Assembly (NCBI GenBank): GCA_947453125.1
Contig: CANGGC010000006.1
Span: 1 to 17,556 of the forward strand
Direction of reading: 5' to 3'
From: Planctomycetaceae bacterium
GTDB lineage: Bacteria; Planctomycetota; Planctomycetia; Pirellulales; UBA1268
Length of the DNA stretch: 17,556 bases
In this document: in pieces, positions 7,733-14,641 of the stretch
Position numbering within the stretch: position 1 is the stretch's first letter
Layout: every line of letters begins with the position of its first letter
Translations under genes and position numbers: made by a program
The notes under the pieces: generated by a model
The model's database searches: none
The model's input: the letters and a program-made list of their open reading frames with translations, nothing else
Told to the model about the DNA's origin: nothing

Positions 7733-9118
7733 ATGGCGGTTCTTCGACCAGACACCACGAGGCGGCTCCTCTCCCGGCGGGAACTGATCCGCGCCGGGGG
7801 CCTGGGAGCGCTCGGCCTCGGGCTGCCGACCCTCAAGCTCGCTCGGGCCGCCGCATCGGGCCAACCCCGGGCAACTTCGTGCCTGATCATCTTCCTTTCC
7901 GGCGGGCCGCCGCAGCACGAGACGTTCGACCCCAAGCCGGCGGCGCCGATCGAGATTCGCGGGCCCTTCCTCCCGATCGCGACGAGCGTCCCGGGCCTCC
8001 AGTTCAGCGAGCTGCTCCCGCTTTCAGCCGCCCGCGCCCATCGGATGTGCGTCATCCGCTCGATGACGACCGGCATCCATTCCCATTCCACCAGCGGCGC
8101 ATTCATGCTCACCGGCCACGAGCCGACGAGCGTGGCCGAGAGCGTGCCCCCCAGCGCCCAGGACTGGCCCAGCCTCGCCGGCGCCGTCGGCGCGCTCCGC
8201 GCGGCCGAGCGGTCGCCGCTCGATGCGGTCATCCTCCCCGAGCCGATCTTCAACAATCCGGCGATCCCCTGGCCCGGGCAGAACGGTGGCTTCATGGGGG
8301 CGGCGTGGCATCCGCACATCCTCCGCTGCGATCCGTCGCAGGAGCGGATCGAGATCGAGGGGCTGACGGCCGCGGCCGGGATGACGGAGCTGCGCCTGGA
8401 CGACCGCCACGCGCTCCTCGGCCAGGTCGATCGGATGCTTGACCGCGGACTCCGCAGCCCGGCGATCGCGGAGATGAACCGTTTCCAGCAGGAAGCCTTC
8501 GACCTCCTCCACGCCGGCGCCACCCGCGAGGCCCTCGAGATCGAGCGCGAGCCGGCGGCTTCGCGCGATCGTTACGGCCGGGGCAAGTTCGGCCAGAGCG
8601 TGCTCCTCGGACGACGGCTGATCGAGGCTGGCGTGAGGCTCGTCCAGGTCAACTGGCCGCGCGAGCCGGGGGACACGGCCGCCGGAAATCCGCTCTGGGA
8701 CACCCATCAAGACAACGCCGGCCGGCTCAAGAACGTCCTCTGCCCGCAGTTCGACACCGCCTACAGCGCGCTCCTCGACGATCTCGAGGCCCGTGGCCTC
8801 CTCGACGAGACGCTCGTCGTGGTGATGGGGGAGTTCGGCCGCACGCCGACGATCAATTCCGCCGGTGGCCGCGACCATTGGGGGAGCGTCTTCTCGGTGG
8901 CCCTGGCCGGCGCCGGCGTGCCGGGCGGTGGCGTGATCGGCGCCAGTGACGCGCGCGGCGGAATGCCGGCCGACCGCCCCGTCCGCCCCCCCGATCTTGC
9001 CGCCACGATCTTCCAGCTCCTCGGCATCTCCCCCGATCACGAGTTCCGCGATCCGTTCGATCGCCCGCTGCAGGTGGTCTCCGGGGGGCAGGCGTTGCGG
9101 GAGATCGTCGGCGCATGA
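7733..9118 (+). CDS. DUF1501 protein, second copy, coupled to a TMTC-TPR gene
   Basis: The protein has 461 residues. A twin-arginine leader SRRELIRAGGLGALGLGLP (14-32) is followed by DUF1501 motifs: SGGPPQHETFDPK (56-68), SRDRYGRGKFGQ (277-288), WDTHQDN (322-328), GEFGRTPT (366-373), GRDHWGSVFSVALAG (379-393) and FQLLGI (427-432). It is clearly a distant paralogue of the 2064-3518 protein and sits in a different context. It has no PSCyt1/DUF1549/DUF1553 partner; instead its stop overlaps the start of the membrane glycosyltransferase gene (ATGA at 9115-9118), so the two are translationally coupled. ATG 7733 is preceded by a GGGGG stretch at 7724-7728 and places the leader well. DUF1501 proteins share the alkaline phosphatase-like fold, but their substrate is unknown. 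Confidence 0.92.
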   Translation: MAVLRPDTTRRLLSRRELIRAGGLGALGLGLPTLKLARAAASGQPRATSCLIIFLSGGPPQHETFDPKPAAPIEIRGPFLPIATSVPGLQFSELLPLSAARAHRMCVIRSMTTGIHSHSTSGAFMLTGHEPTSVAESVPPSAQDWPSLAGAVGALRAAERSPLDAVILPEPIFNNPAIPWPGQNGGFMGAAWHPHILRCDPSQERIEIEGLTAAAGMTELRLDDRHALLGQVDRMLDRGLRSPAIAEMNRFQQEAFDLLHAGATREALEIEREPAASRDRYGRGKFGQSVLLGRRLIEAGVRLVQVNWPREPGDTAAGNPLWDTHQDNAGRLKNVLCPQFDTAYSALLDDLEARGLLDETLVVVMGEFGRTPTINSAGGRDHWGSVFSVALAGAGVPGGGVIGASDARGGMPADRPVRPPDLAATIFQLLGISPDHEFRDPFDRPLQVVSGGQALREIVGA

Positions 9119-11082
9119 CGGATCGGCTCACCGACCGCGGAGGGATCCTCGACTCCGCGGCAGCCCGCGCGGCGGGGCTCGTGCTCCTCGTGCTCGTCGC
9201 CTATCTGCCCGCGTTCGGCGGTGGCTGGTTGTGGGATGACGACATCCTCATCACCGCCAATCCGCTCGTCACCGAGGCGAGGGGATTGTGGGGGATCTGG
9301 TTCCACAACACCTCCCCCGACTATTTCCCTATCACGCTCACTGCCTGCTGGATTGAATACCGGCTGTGGGGTGACTGGGCCCCCGGCTACCACGCGGTGA
9401 ACATCGCCTGGCACGCCGCCAACACGGTGCTCGTGTGGCGGATCCTCGTCCGGCTCGGTGTGCCCGGGGCGTGGCTGGCGGCAGCGGTCTGGGGCGTTCA
9501 TCCGGTGACGGTGACGTCGGTGGCGTGGGCGGCGGAGCGGAAGAACACGCTGTCGATGTTCTTCGGGTGCCTGTCGGTGCTCGGCTGGATGTCGTACGAG
9601 GACAGCGGCGAACGGCGCTTCTACGGATGGGCGCTCCTGTCGTTCGTGGTGGCGCTCCTGGCGAAGACGTCGCTGGTGACGCTGCCGCTGATCCTGCCGG
9701 TGCTGTCGTGGTGGCGGCGGGGCCGGATGACGCGCGTCGATCTCGTTCGCATCATTCCCTTCCTGCTGGCGTCGTTGGTCCTCGGGCTGATCACCCTCTG
9801 GTACCAGATGGGCCATGGCAGCGGGCCGTCGTCAGGGCCGCTCGCCGCGGTCCTGGCCTCGCTCCCACGAGGAGGTGTGCTCGCCGGCCGGGCGGTTGGC
9901 TTCTACCTCTGGAAGGATTTCTGGCCGACGAAGCTCGCGATGGTGTACGGCGTGTGGCCACTCGAGACATCGCGTCCTGCCGCCTATCTGCCGACGCTCG
10001 TCGTCGCGGCCGTGGTCGCGGGGCTGTGGTGGCAGCGGAAAGAGCCTTGGGCCCGGGCCGGGCTGTTCGCCGCGACGGTCTTTCTCCTCGCGCTCCTGCC
10101 GATCCTCGGATTCCTTCCCGCGACATACATGAAAGCGCACGGCTCCGTGGCAGACCACTGGCAGTATGTGGCCCTCGTGGCGCCGGTGGCACTGGTCGTG
10201 GCCGTGGGGCTGAAGGGGAGGGAAAGGTGGCTGCCGGGCGGGGCTGGGCGGATGGCGGCGGCGGCGGCTCTGATTCTCCTTGGCATCCTCACGTTCCGCC
10301 ATGCGGCTATCCACCGCACCTCGAAGGCCTTGTGGACGCAGAATCTCGCCGTCGCGGACGTCTGGGATGCCCACGTCGGCTTGGGCCGGGCCTTGGCCGG
10401 AGAGGGGAACAATGCCGCGGCAATCGTGGAGGTGAAGCGGGCGATCGAGCTCTATCCCGCCGCCACCCCGGCCTGGATCGGTCTGGGTGCGATCTACACC
10501 GGCGAGAAGCGCTACGACGAGTCGGTCCACGCCTACCAGATCGCCATCGACCAGGGGGGGGGGGATGATCTGTTCCAGGCCGCCGGGCTGGCCGCAGCCC
10601 TCGGCGGCGACCTGACGCGGGCGGAGGCGTTCTTCGCCCGCGGCGCAGCCAAACGCCCCGGCGACGTGAGCGTCCGGGGTGATTGGGGCTTAACGCTTGA
10701 AAAACTCGGCCGGCACCGGGAAGCGGCCGCACGCTACCGGGAGGCATTGGCCATCGATCCCAACAATCCCGACGCGCTCAATTCCCTGGCCTACCTCCTC
10801 GCCTCCCGTCCCGGGCTTATCGGTGACGGCGATGCGAAGGCCGACGCGGCCGAGGCGGTTTCCCTCGCGCGGCGGGCCTGCACGGCGGCCTACAACGGCG
10901 ATCCCGCTTTCCTCGACACGCTGGCGACGGCGCTGGCGGCCGGGGGCGACTATGCGGCGGCCGTCGAGGTGGCCGACCGTGCCGTGATGCTGGCGGAGGA
11001 GGGGGGGGACGCGGCGCTTACCGCCGAGCTCCGTGGGCATCGCGAGCTGTTCCGATCGGGGCGGCCGTTTCTCCCGGAGTGA
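9115..11082 (+). CDS. TMTC-like GT-C membrane glycosyltransferase with C-terminal TPR repeats
   Basis: The 655-residue protein has an N-terminal half of about ten membrane segments (first at 18-34) and a soluble C-terminal TPR array, about 415-625. An acidic motif WDDD (40-43) follows the first membrane span. HPVTVTSVAWAAERKNTLS (129-147) is the conserved loop of TMTC/DUF1736-type proteins, and SVADHWQYVALV (344-355) matches another conserved region. Animal TMTCs are ER protein O-mannosyltransferases. Bacterial homologues are GT-C enzymes thought to use polyprenyl-linked sugars, but the donor and acceptor here are unknown. TPR units are visible near 416-449, 450-483, 484-517 and 518-551, with a further helical region to 625. 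GGGAG lies 11 bases before ATG 9115, which overlaps the DUF1501 stop. An 11-G tract (10554-10564) in the TPR region is a potential slippage site. Confidence 0.85.
   Translation: MTDRLTDRGGILDSAAARAAGLVLLVLVAYLPAFGGGWLWDDDILITANPLVTEARGLWGIWFHNTSPDYFPITLTACWIEYRLWGDWAPGYHAVNIAWHAANTVLVWRILVRLGVPGAWLAAAVWGVHPVTVTSVAWAAERKNTLSMFFGCLSVLGWMSYEDSGERRFYGWALLSFVVALLAKTSLVTLPLILPVLSWWRRGRMTRVDLVRIIPFLLASLVLGLITLWYQMGHGSGPSSGPLAAVLASLPRGGVLAGRAVGFYLWKDFWPTKLAMVYGVWPLETSRPAAYLPTLVVAAVVAGLWWQRKEPWARAGLFAATVFLLALLPILGFLPATYMKAHGSVADHWQYVALVAPVALVVAVGLKGRERWLPGGAGRMAAAAALILLGILTFRHAAIHRTSKALWTQNLAVADVWDAHVGLGRALAGEGNNAAAIVEVKRAIELYPAATPAWIGLGAIYTGEKRYDESVHAYQIAIDQGGGDDLFQAAGLAAALGGDLTRAEAFFARGAAKRPGDVSVRGDWGLTLEKLGRHREAAARYREALAIDPNNPDALNSLAYLLASRPGLIGDGDAKADAAEAVSLARRACTAAYNGDPAFLDTLATALAAGGDYAAAVEVADRAVMLAEEGGDAALTAELRGHRELFRSGRPFLPE
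10554..10564 (+). repeat. Poly-G tract of 11 bases inside the TMTC-TPR coding sequence
   Basis: Eleven consecutive G residues encode the DQGGGDD junction (about residues 479-485) between TPR units. Gain of one G creates an immediate TGA. Loss of one G reaches a TGA about 16 codons later. Either slip would keep all membrane segments but remove roughly the last 160-175 residues. A second run of eight G lies at 11001-11008 in the same gene. Confidence 0.95.
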
Positions 11083-11112
11083 TCGGCCGCTGCGGGATCA
11101 GTTCGCGGCCGA
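11083..11112. terminator. Inverted repeat between convergent genes, possible bidirectional terminator
   Basis: TCGGCCGC (11083-11090) pairs perfectly with GCGGCCGA (11105-11112) across a 14-base loop, giving an 8-bp GC-rich stem. It sits exactly at the 15-base junction of the convergent TMTC-TPR and DUF4956 genes and overlaps the end of the latter. There is no T-tract on either side, so classic intrinsic termination is doubtful. Confidence 0.3.
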
Positions 11113-11787
11113 CTCGGCGAACACCAGATCGACGCCGACGACCCCGGGGCAGGCCTGGAGCGACCGGACCAACGCGTGTCCATCGCCATCGGGCTTGATC
11201 CGCCCGGAGTAGACGAGCTCGACAAACGCCCCCTTCTTCACCGTCTCGATCCGCCGCGGCTGGGGGCGGACGAGGTGGGTGGCCAGTGCCTGCTGAATCG
11301 GCCCGGCGGGGCAGTCCGGCGTCGTTCGCAGGGCCACCCGGCAGGATGGGGTAGAAACGGGCGAGGCCTCGAGCGATTCCTTGGAGAACGCCCAGGCGAT
11401 GACGGCCGCGATCGGCAGTCCGATCAGCGGCACGAGGATGAATCCGGCGCCGACGGCGAGGCCGACGGCCACGGCGAGGATCACGAATGCCGTGTCGCGC
11501 GGGTCGTCGACGACGCTTCGGAAACGGACGATCGCCAGGGCCCCGACGAGGCTGAAGGCCCGCGCCGTGCTGTCGCCGATGGCCAGGGTGATCATGGCGA
11601 TCACCACCGCCAGAAGGAGGAGCGTCTGTGAGAGATCGGTGGCCGGCGCGGCGTGGCGGCGCCTCGTCGTCGCGTAGATCATCGAGACGAGGCTCCCGAG
11701 GACGAGCGCGGCGAGGAGGCGCGTGACGATGCTCACCCAGCTGAGCTCCGCGTCACTCGGGAAGGCATCGGTGAACCAGGATGGCAT
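11098..11787 (-). CDS. DUF4956 family inner-membrane protein
   Basis: The 229-residue protein has about four to five membrane segments (near 19-38, 53-71, 76-88, 99-118 and 119-134) and a soluble C-terminal domain of about 90 residues. The signature GALAIVRFRSVVDDPRDTAF (82-101) is diagnostic of DUF4956. This family is typically found beside CotH proteins and VTC-type polyphosphate polymerase domains, suggesting a membrane component of that system; its molecular function is unknown. The CotH gene precedes it with a 30-base gap, so the two are probably one transcript. AGG lies about 11 bases before the ATG. The C-terminal domain, with KGAFVELVYSGRIKPDGD and a final VDLVFAES, looks like a small alpha/beta regulatory-type fold, but that is inference. 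Confidence 0.88.
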   Translation of the reverse strand: MPSWFTDAFPSDAELSWVSIVTRLLAALVLGSLVSMIYATTRRRHAAPATDLSQTLLLLAVVIAMITLAIGDSTARAFSLVGALAIVRFRSVVDDPRDTAFVILAVAVGLAVGAGFILVPLIGLPIAAVIAWAFSKESLEASPVSTPSCRVALRTTPDCPAGPIQQALATHLVRPQPRRIETVKKGAFVELVYSGRIKPDGDGHALVRSLQACPGVVGVDLVFAESAAN

Positions 11788-11817
11788 CGTGGGGACCTGA
11801 GGTGGCGTCGGGGGAGG

Positions 11818-13371
11818 TTAGCGGGCGGGAACAGGCTGGTCGTCTCGGAGGAGATACGCTCTGCGGCGCTCGATGAAGTCTCTCAGGCTCACGGCCCGTT
11901 CCCCCTCCGCGGCGGTGGTGGTGGAGGAGGTGGCGGCCTCGAACGCCTCGGTCGACGAGAGCTTGCGGGTGTCGTCACGCACCGCTTCGTGGATCAGCTC
12001 CCGGCACTGCTCGATCACCGGGCCGATCGACTCCCAGGCGAGTTGCTTCCGGGCTATTTCGCGGACGTGATCGAGGTATTGCTCGCGAAGCTGCGGGACG
12101 CCGAGCAATCCGCTGCGGAGCGGCTTGCCACCGTCGTCGAGGGCGATGAGGGGATCGAGATCGGGGCCACCGTGTCCCGGTCCCCCGCGGCCGCCGCCAG
12201 GCGGCCATCCCGGCCCGCCCGGTGGACCGCCGGGCCCTCCGGCAACGAAGCACTCGTTCATGTCGTGCGGGATGACATGGAACACCCCGTCGGTATCCTC
12301 GAAGAGGGTGTAGTCACTGGCCCGCGTCCAGTAGCCGTCGCTGTTGACCAGCGCGTTGTCGATCGCCAGGAACCAGAGCGCTTCGTCGACGTCGAGAACC
12401 GGCCGGATCTTCTCCTCGAGCTTTCCCAGCGGCGTCTCCTCGAAGATCCGGCACACTGCGATGAGATCCCGCCAGGCGGCGTCGTTCTCCTTCGTCTTCA
12501 GTTCGAAAATGCCCCGGTATGGCTCCGCGTCCGCGCCGAAGTATTCCAGGCCTCCGCGCCCGCCGGGCCGTCCCTTCACCTTCCAGCGGTTCCCCTTTGC
12601 GCTGCCGTAGCTCTCCGCGAGGAAGTCCTTGTTGGCTTGCTGGACATTGACGTACACCCCCCAGCATTCGCCGTTGATCACGACGCGGACGAAGTTCGCC
12701 TTCGGGGCGGGAAGATGATGGCGGGCGATGTGCGAATAAAGCACGCTGCTCATCATGCTCGGATCGCCGTTGGCATTGAGGAGGTTGAGCGTGCGGTAGC
12801 CGTGAAGCCTTTCTTCCTTGTCGCCGTGGTCGATCGAGAGGTTGAGCGATCGCTTGTGCCCTTCTCCCACCATGAAGTACGAGGAGGCACCGCGGAAGTG
12901 GACGCCGACGCCGTCGATTGTGTCGCCATCGACGGTGAGCTTCGCCGGCACATCGACATCCGTGGGACGGAAGTCGGCCAGTTCCTTCTCCCAGTCGTCG
13001 CTGTCGAACTCGAGAAACAGCGTCCGCAGCACGGAGAGATCGTAGAGATCGGCGTCGGGGTATGCCGGTACGTCGGCCGGGGTCATCCGTGGGCCCGGTG
13101 CTGCCGGAGGACGTCCACCGCCGAAGCCGCCCGGTCCACGCCCAGGCCCGCCCGGTCCGCGATCCCAGGCCGGTCGTTCCTGCTGGGCCGCTTTCCGCGC
13201 CAGCGCCCGTTCCTGCCGATCGAGCCGGCCGTCGCCGTCGGCGTCGAACCGGTTCGCAAGTTCCAATTCCGCGCCCCCCATCGGCCCTCCTGGCGGCTGA
13301 GCGATCGCCGCGGGAGACGGCCAAAACAGGACGATCACCGCGATCGTGGGAAGGGCGAGGCTGCGTGGCAT
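11818..13371 (-). CDS. Exported CotH-family protein (atypical kinase fold) with EF-hand
   Basis: From ATG 13371 the protein has 517 residues with a signal peptide (LPTIAVIVLFWPSPAAIAQ, 7-25). An EF-hand-type calcium loop follows (Asp43 to Glu54, DADGDGRLDRQE). A Gly/Pro/Arg-rich linker lies near 70-96. The CotH domain spans about 107-510 and includes VHFRGASSYFMVGEGHKRSLN (157-177), LLNANGDPSMMSS, FLAIDNALVNSDGYW (334-348) and IPHDMNECF (367-375). Bacillus CotH phosphorylates spore-coat proteins, and related proteins are predicted secreted kinases; other substrates are unknown. A Gly/Pro-rich insertion (about 377-403) follows the IPHDMN motif directly. The frame is open to 13554, but the extension is Arg/Pro-rich and crosses the promoter region of the divergent exchanger gene, so 13371, just before the signal peptide, is chosen. 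No Shine-Dalgarno is evident. The DUF4956 gene follows 30 bases later. Confidence 0.9.
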   Translation of the reverse strand: MPRSLALPTIAVIVLFWPSPAAIAQPPGGPMGGAELELANRFDADGDGRLDRQERALARKAAQQERPAWDRGPGGPGRGPGGFGGGRPPAAPGPRMTPADVPAYPDADLYDLSVLRTLFLEFDSDDWEKELADFRPTDVDVPAKLTVDGDTIDGVGVHFRGASSYFMVGEGHKRSLNLSIDHGDKEERLHGYRTLNLLNANGDPSMMSSVLYSHIARHHLPAPKANFVRVVINGECWGVYVNVQQANKDFLAESYGSAKGNRWKVKGRPGGRGGLEYFGADAEPYRGIFELKTKENDAAWRDLIAVCRIFEETPLGKLEEKIRPVLDVDEALWFLAIDNALVNSDGYWTRASDYTLFEDTDGVFHVIPHDMNECFVAGGPGGPPGGPGWPPGGGRGGPGHGGPDLDPLIALDDGGKPLRSGLLGVPQLREQYLDHVREIARKQLAWESIGPVIEQCRELIHEAVRDDTRKLSSTEAFEAATSSTTTAAEGERAVSLRDFIERRRAYLLRDDQPVPAR

Positions 13372-13452
13372 GGCGAGGAAACCAAAGAAGGGGGGAGCCG
13401 GGGTTGAACGGCCGGTGGTCGCCCGGGTTGCGGTGGCTGGGGCGCCGGCTTG

Positions 13453-13470
13453 CCTCCCGCGACGGGGAGG
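13453..13470. repeat. Perfect 6-bp inverted repeat in the divergent CotH/exchanger intergenic region
   Basis: CCTCCC (13453-13458) and GGGAGG (13465-13470) flank a 6-base GCGACG loop. It lies in the 173-base region between the divergent CotH and cation-exchanger starts, 74 bases before the exchanger ATG. It could be an operator or a leader hairpin. Chance occurrence in GC-rich DNA is also possible. The rest of the region shows no recognisable riboswitch or clear promoter. Confidence 0.25.
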
Positions 13471-13544
13471 ACCATCATGGCGCCGCCGGGCCGATTCGCG
13501 AAACCCTGGCGGAATCCCCGGCGTGACCGGGTCGGGAGCAACGG

Positions 13545-14588
13545 ATGACAGCACGGTGGTTTTTGGCGGCCGTTCCTCTGGCTCTCGGCCTGGCCTGGAT
13601 CGAGGCCCCGCCGATCGCCATCTCCGTCGCGGCCCTGGCGGCGATCGTGCCGCTGGTGGGGCTGATTGGTGATGCCACCGAGCACCTCGCCGCCAGGCAG
13701 GGGCCGGTGGCCGGGGGGCTCGTCAATTCAACCCTCAACAATCTGCCGGAACTGATCATCGGGGTGGTAGCGCTTTCCAACGGTCTCAGCGGCGTCGTCA
13801 AGGCCTCGCTCACCGGCGCCATCCTCGCCAATCTCCTCGTCAGCCTCGGCGTGGCCCTCCTTGCCGGGGGCCTGAGGCACGGCGAGCAGCGGATCGACCG
13901 GCGGCGGCTCAATGTCAGCGCCTCGATGCTGATGATCTGCGCCTTCTGCTTCATCGTCCCTGCCGCGTTCACGCTCGGCGCTCCGGAAGGAACGCGGGGA
14001 TTGTCGCTCGAGATGTCGGTCGTGCTCCTCGGCATGTATGTCGTCAATCTCGCCGTCACGATCTTCGCTCCAAGGAACGACACGGGGCTCCTCGCGGCGG
14101 AACAGCGCCACGACGACGCGCCCCAGCACTCCTCCTGGCGGAGCCTCGCCGTGCTCGGTGTGGCGGCAACGCTCCTGGCGATGGTCAGCGATGCCCTCTC
14201 GGAGGCGCTCGTGCCAACGGCCCGGAGCCTCGGCCTCTCCGACACCTTCAGCGGGATCGTGTTCCTTGGAGGGGTCGGCAGCCTCGGGGAAATCCTCGCC
14301 AGCTTCCGCTTCGCCCGGCAGGGGAAGCCGTCACTCGTCCTCTCCGCGACGGTCGGTTCGACGATCCAGATCGTCCTCCTCGTCGCCCCGCTTCTGGTCT
14401 TTGCCGGCATTCTTCTCGGCCAGCCGATGGACCTCGCCTTCACTTCCTTCGAAGTGGTGGCGATCGTGCTTGCCACCGTGATCACCCGCGAATTGATCCA
14501 GGACGGCCGCGCCAACTGGTTCGAGGGGTGCCTCCTCCTCGGGGTCTATGTGATCCTGGCGATCGGATTCTTCCACCTTCCCGATTGA
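13545..14588 (+). CDS. CAX-family calcium(cation)/proton antiporter
   Basis: The 347-residue polytopic inner-membrane protein has about eleven hydrophobic segments, the usual size of bacterial CAX exchangers. These extrude Ca2+ or similar cations against H+. The entry motif IGDATEHLAARQGPVAGG (41-58) leads into the first alpha-repeat GLVNSTLNNLPELI (58-71) with Glu69, and KASLTGAILANLLVSLG (86-102) follows. The second alpha-repeat is GGVGSLGEILASF (242-254) with Glu249, then SATVGSTIQIVLLVAPLLV (267-285). An acidic/His-rich loop (EQRHDDAPQH, 186-195) links the halves. The second repeat differs from the common GNAAEH form: Glu is kept but the following His is Ile. GGGAG (13534-13538) six bases before the ATG is an excellent ribosome site. 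The gene is divergent from CotH and convergent with the ceramidase-like gene. Confidence 0.9.
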   Translation: MTARWFLAAVPLALGLAWIEAPPIAISVAALAAIVPLVGLIGDATEHLAARQGPVAGGLVNSTLNNLPELIIGVVALSNGLSGVVKASLTGAILANLLVSLGVALLAGGLRHGEQRIDRRRLNVSASMLMICAFCFIVPAAFTLGAPEGTRGLSLEMSVVLLGMYVVNLAVTIFAPRNDTGLLAAEQRHDDAPQHSSWRSLAVLGVAATLLAMVSDALSEALVPTARSLGLSDTFSGIVFLGGVGSLGEILASFRFARQGKPSLVLSATVGSTIQIVLLVAPLLVFAGILLGQPMDLAFTSFEVVAIVLATVITRELIQDGRANWFEGCLLLGVYVILAIGFFHLPD

Positions 14589-14605
14589 CGACCTTCCCGC
14601 CGCCC

Positions 14606-14633
14606 GTGGCGACCCCCGAACTCGCACCGCCAC
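14606..14633. terminator. Weak inverted repeat between convergent genes
   Basis: GTGGCG (14606-14611) pairs with CGCCAC (14628-14633) across a 16-base loop in the 53-base gap between the exchanger stop and the ceramidase-like stop. A T-tract is absent, so a terminator role is only suggested by location. Confidence 0.2.
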
Positions 14634-14641
14634 CGCGACGA

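Noticed and set aside
11653..13407. A 584-codon + strand frame opposite CotH and DUF4956
   Set aside because: It is a same-phase antisense shadow of two well-supported genes, with no family motif.
13372..13544. Possible cation-sensing riboswitch upstream of the CAX exchanger
   Set aside because: Only a 6-bp hairpin is visible. No conserved yybP-ykoY or other riboswitch core could be matched.
11818..13554. Longer CotH start at 13554
   Set aside because: It would overlap the exchanger gene start and add about 61 Arg/Pro-rich residues before a clean signal peptide that begins at ATG 13371.
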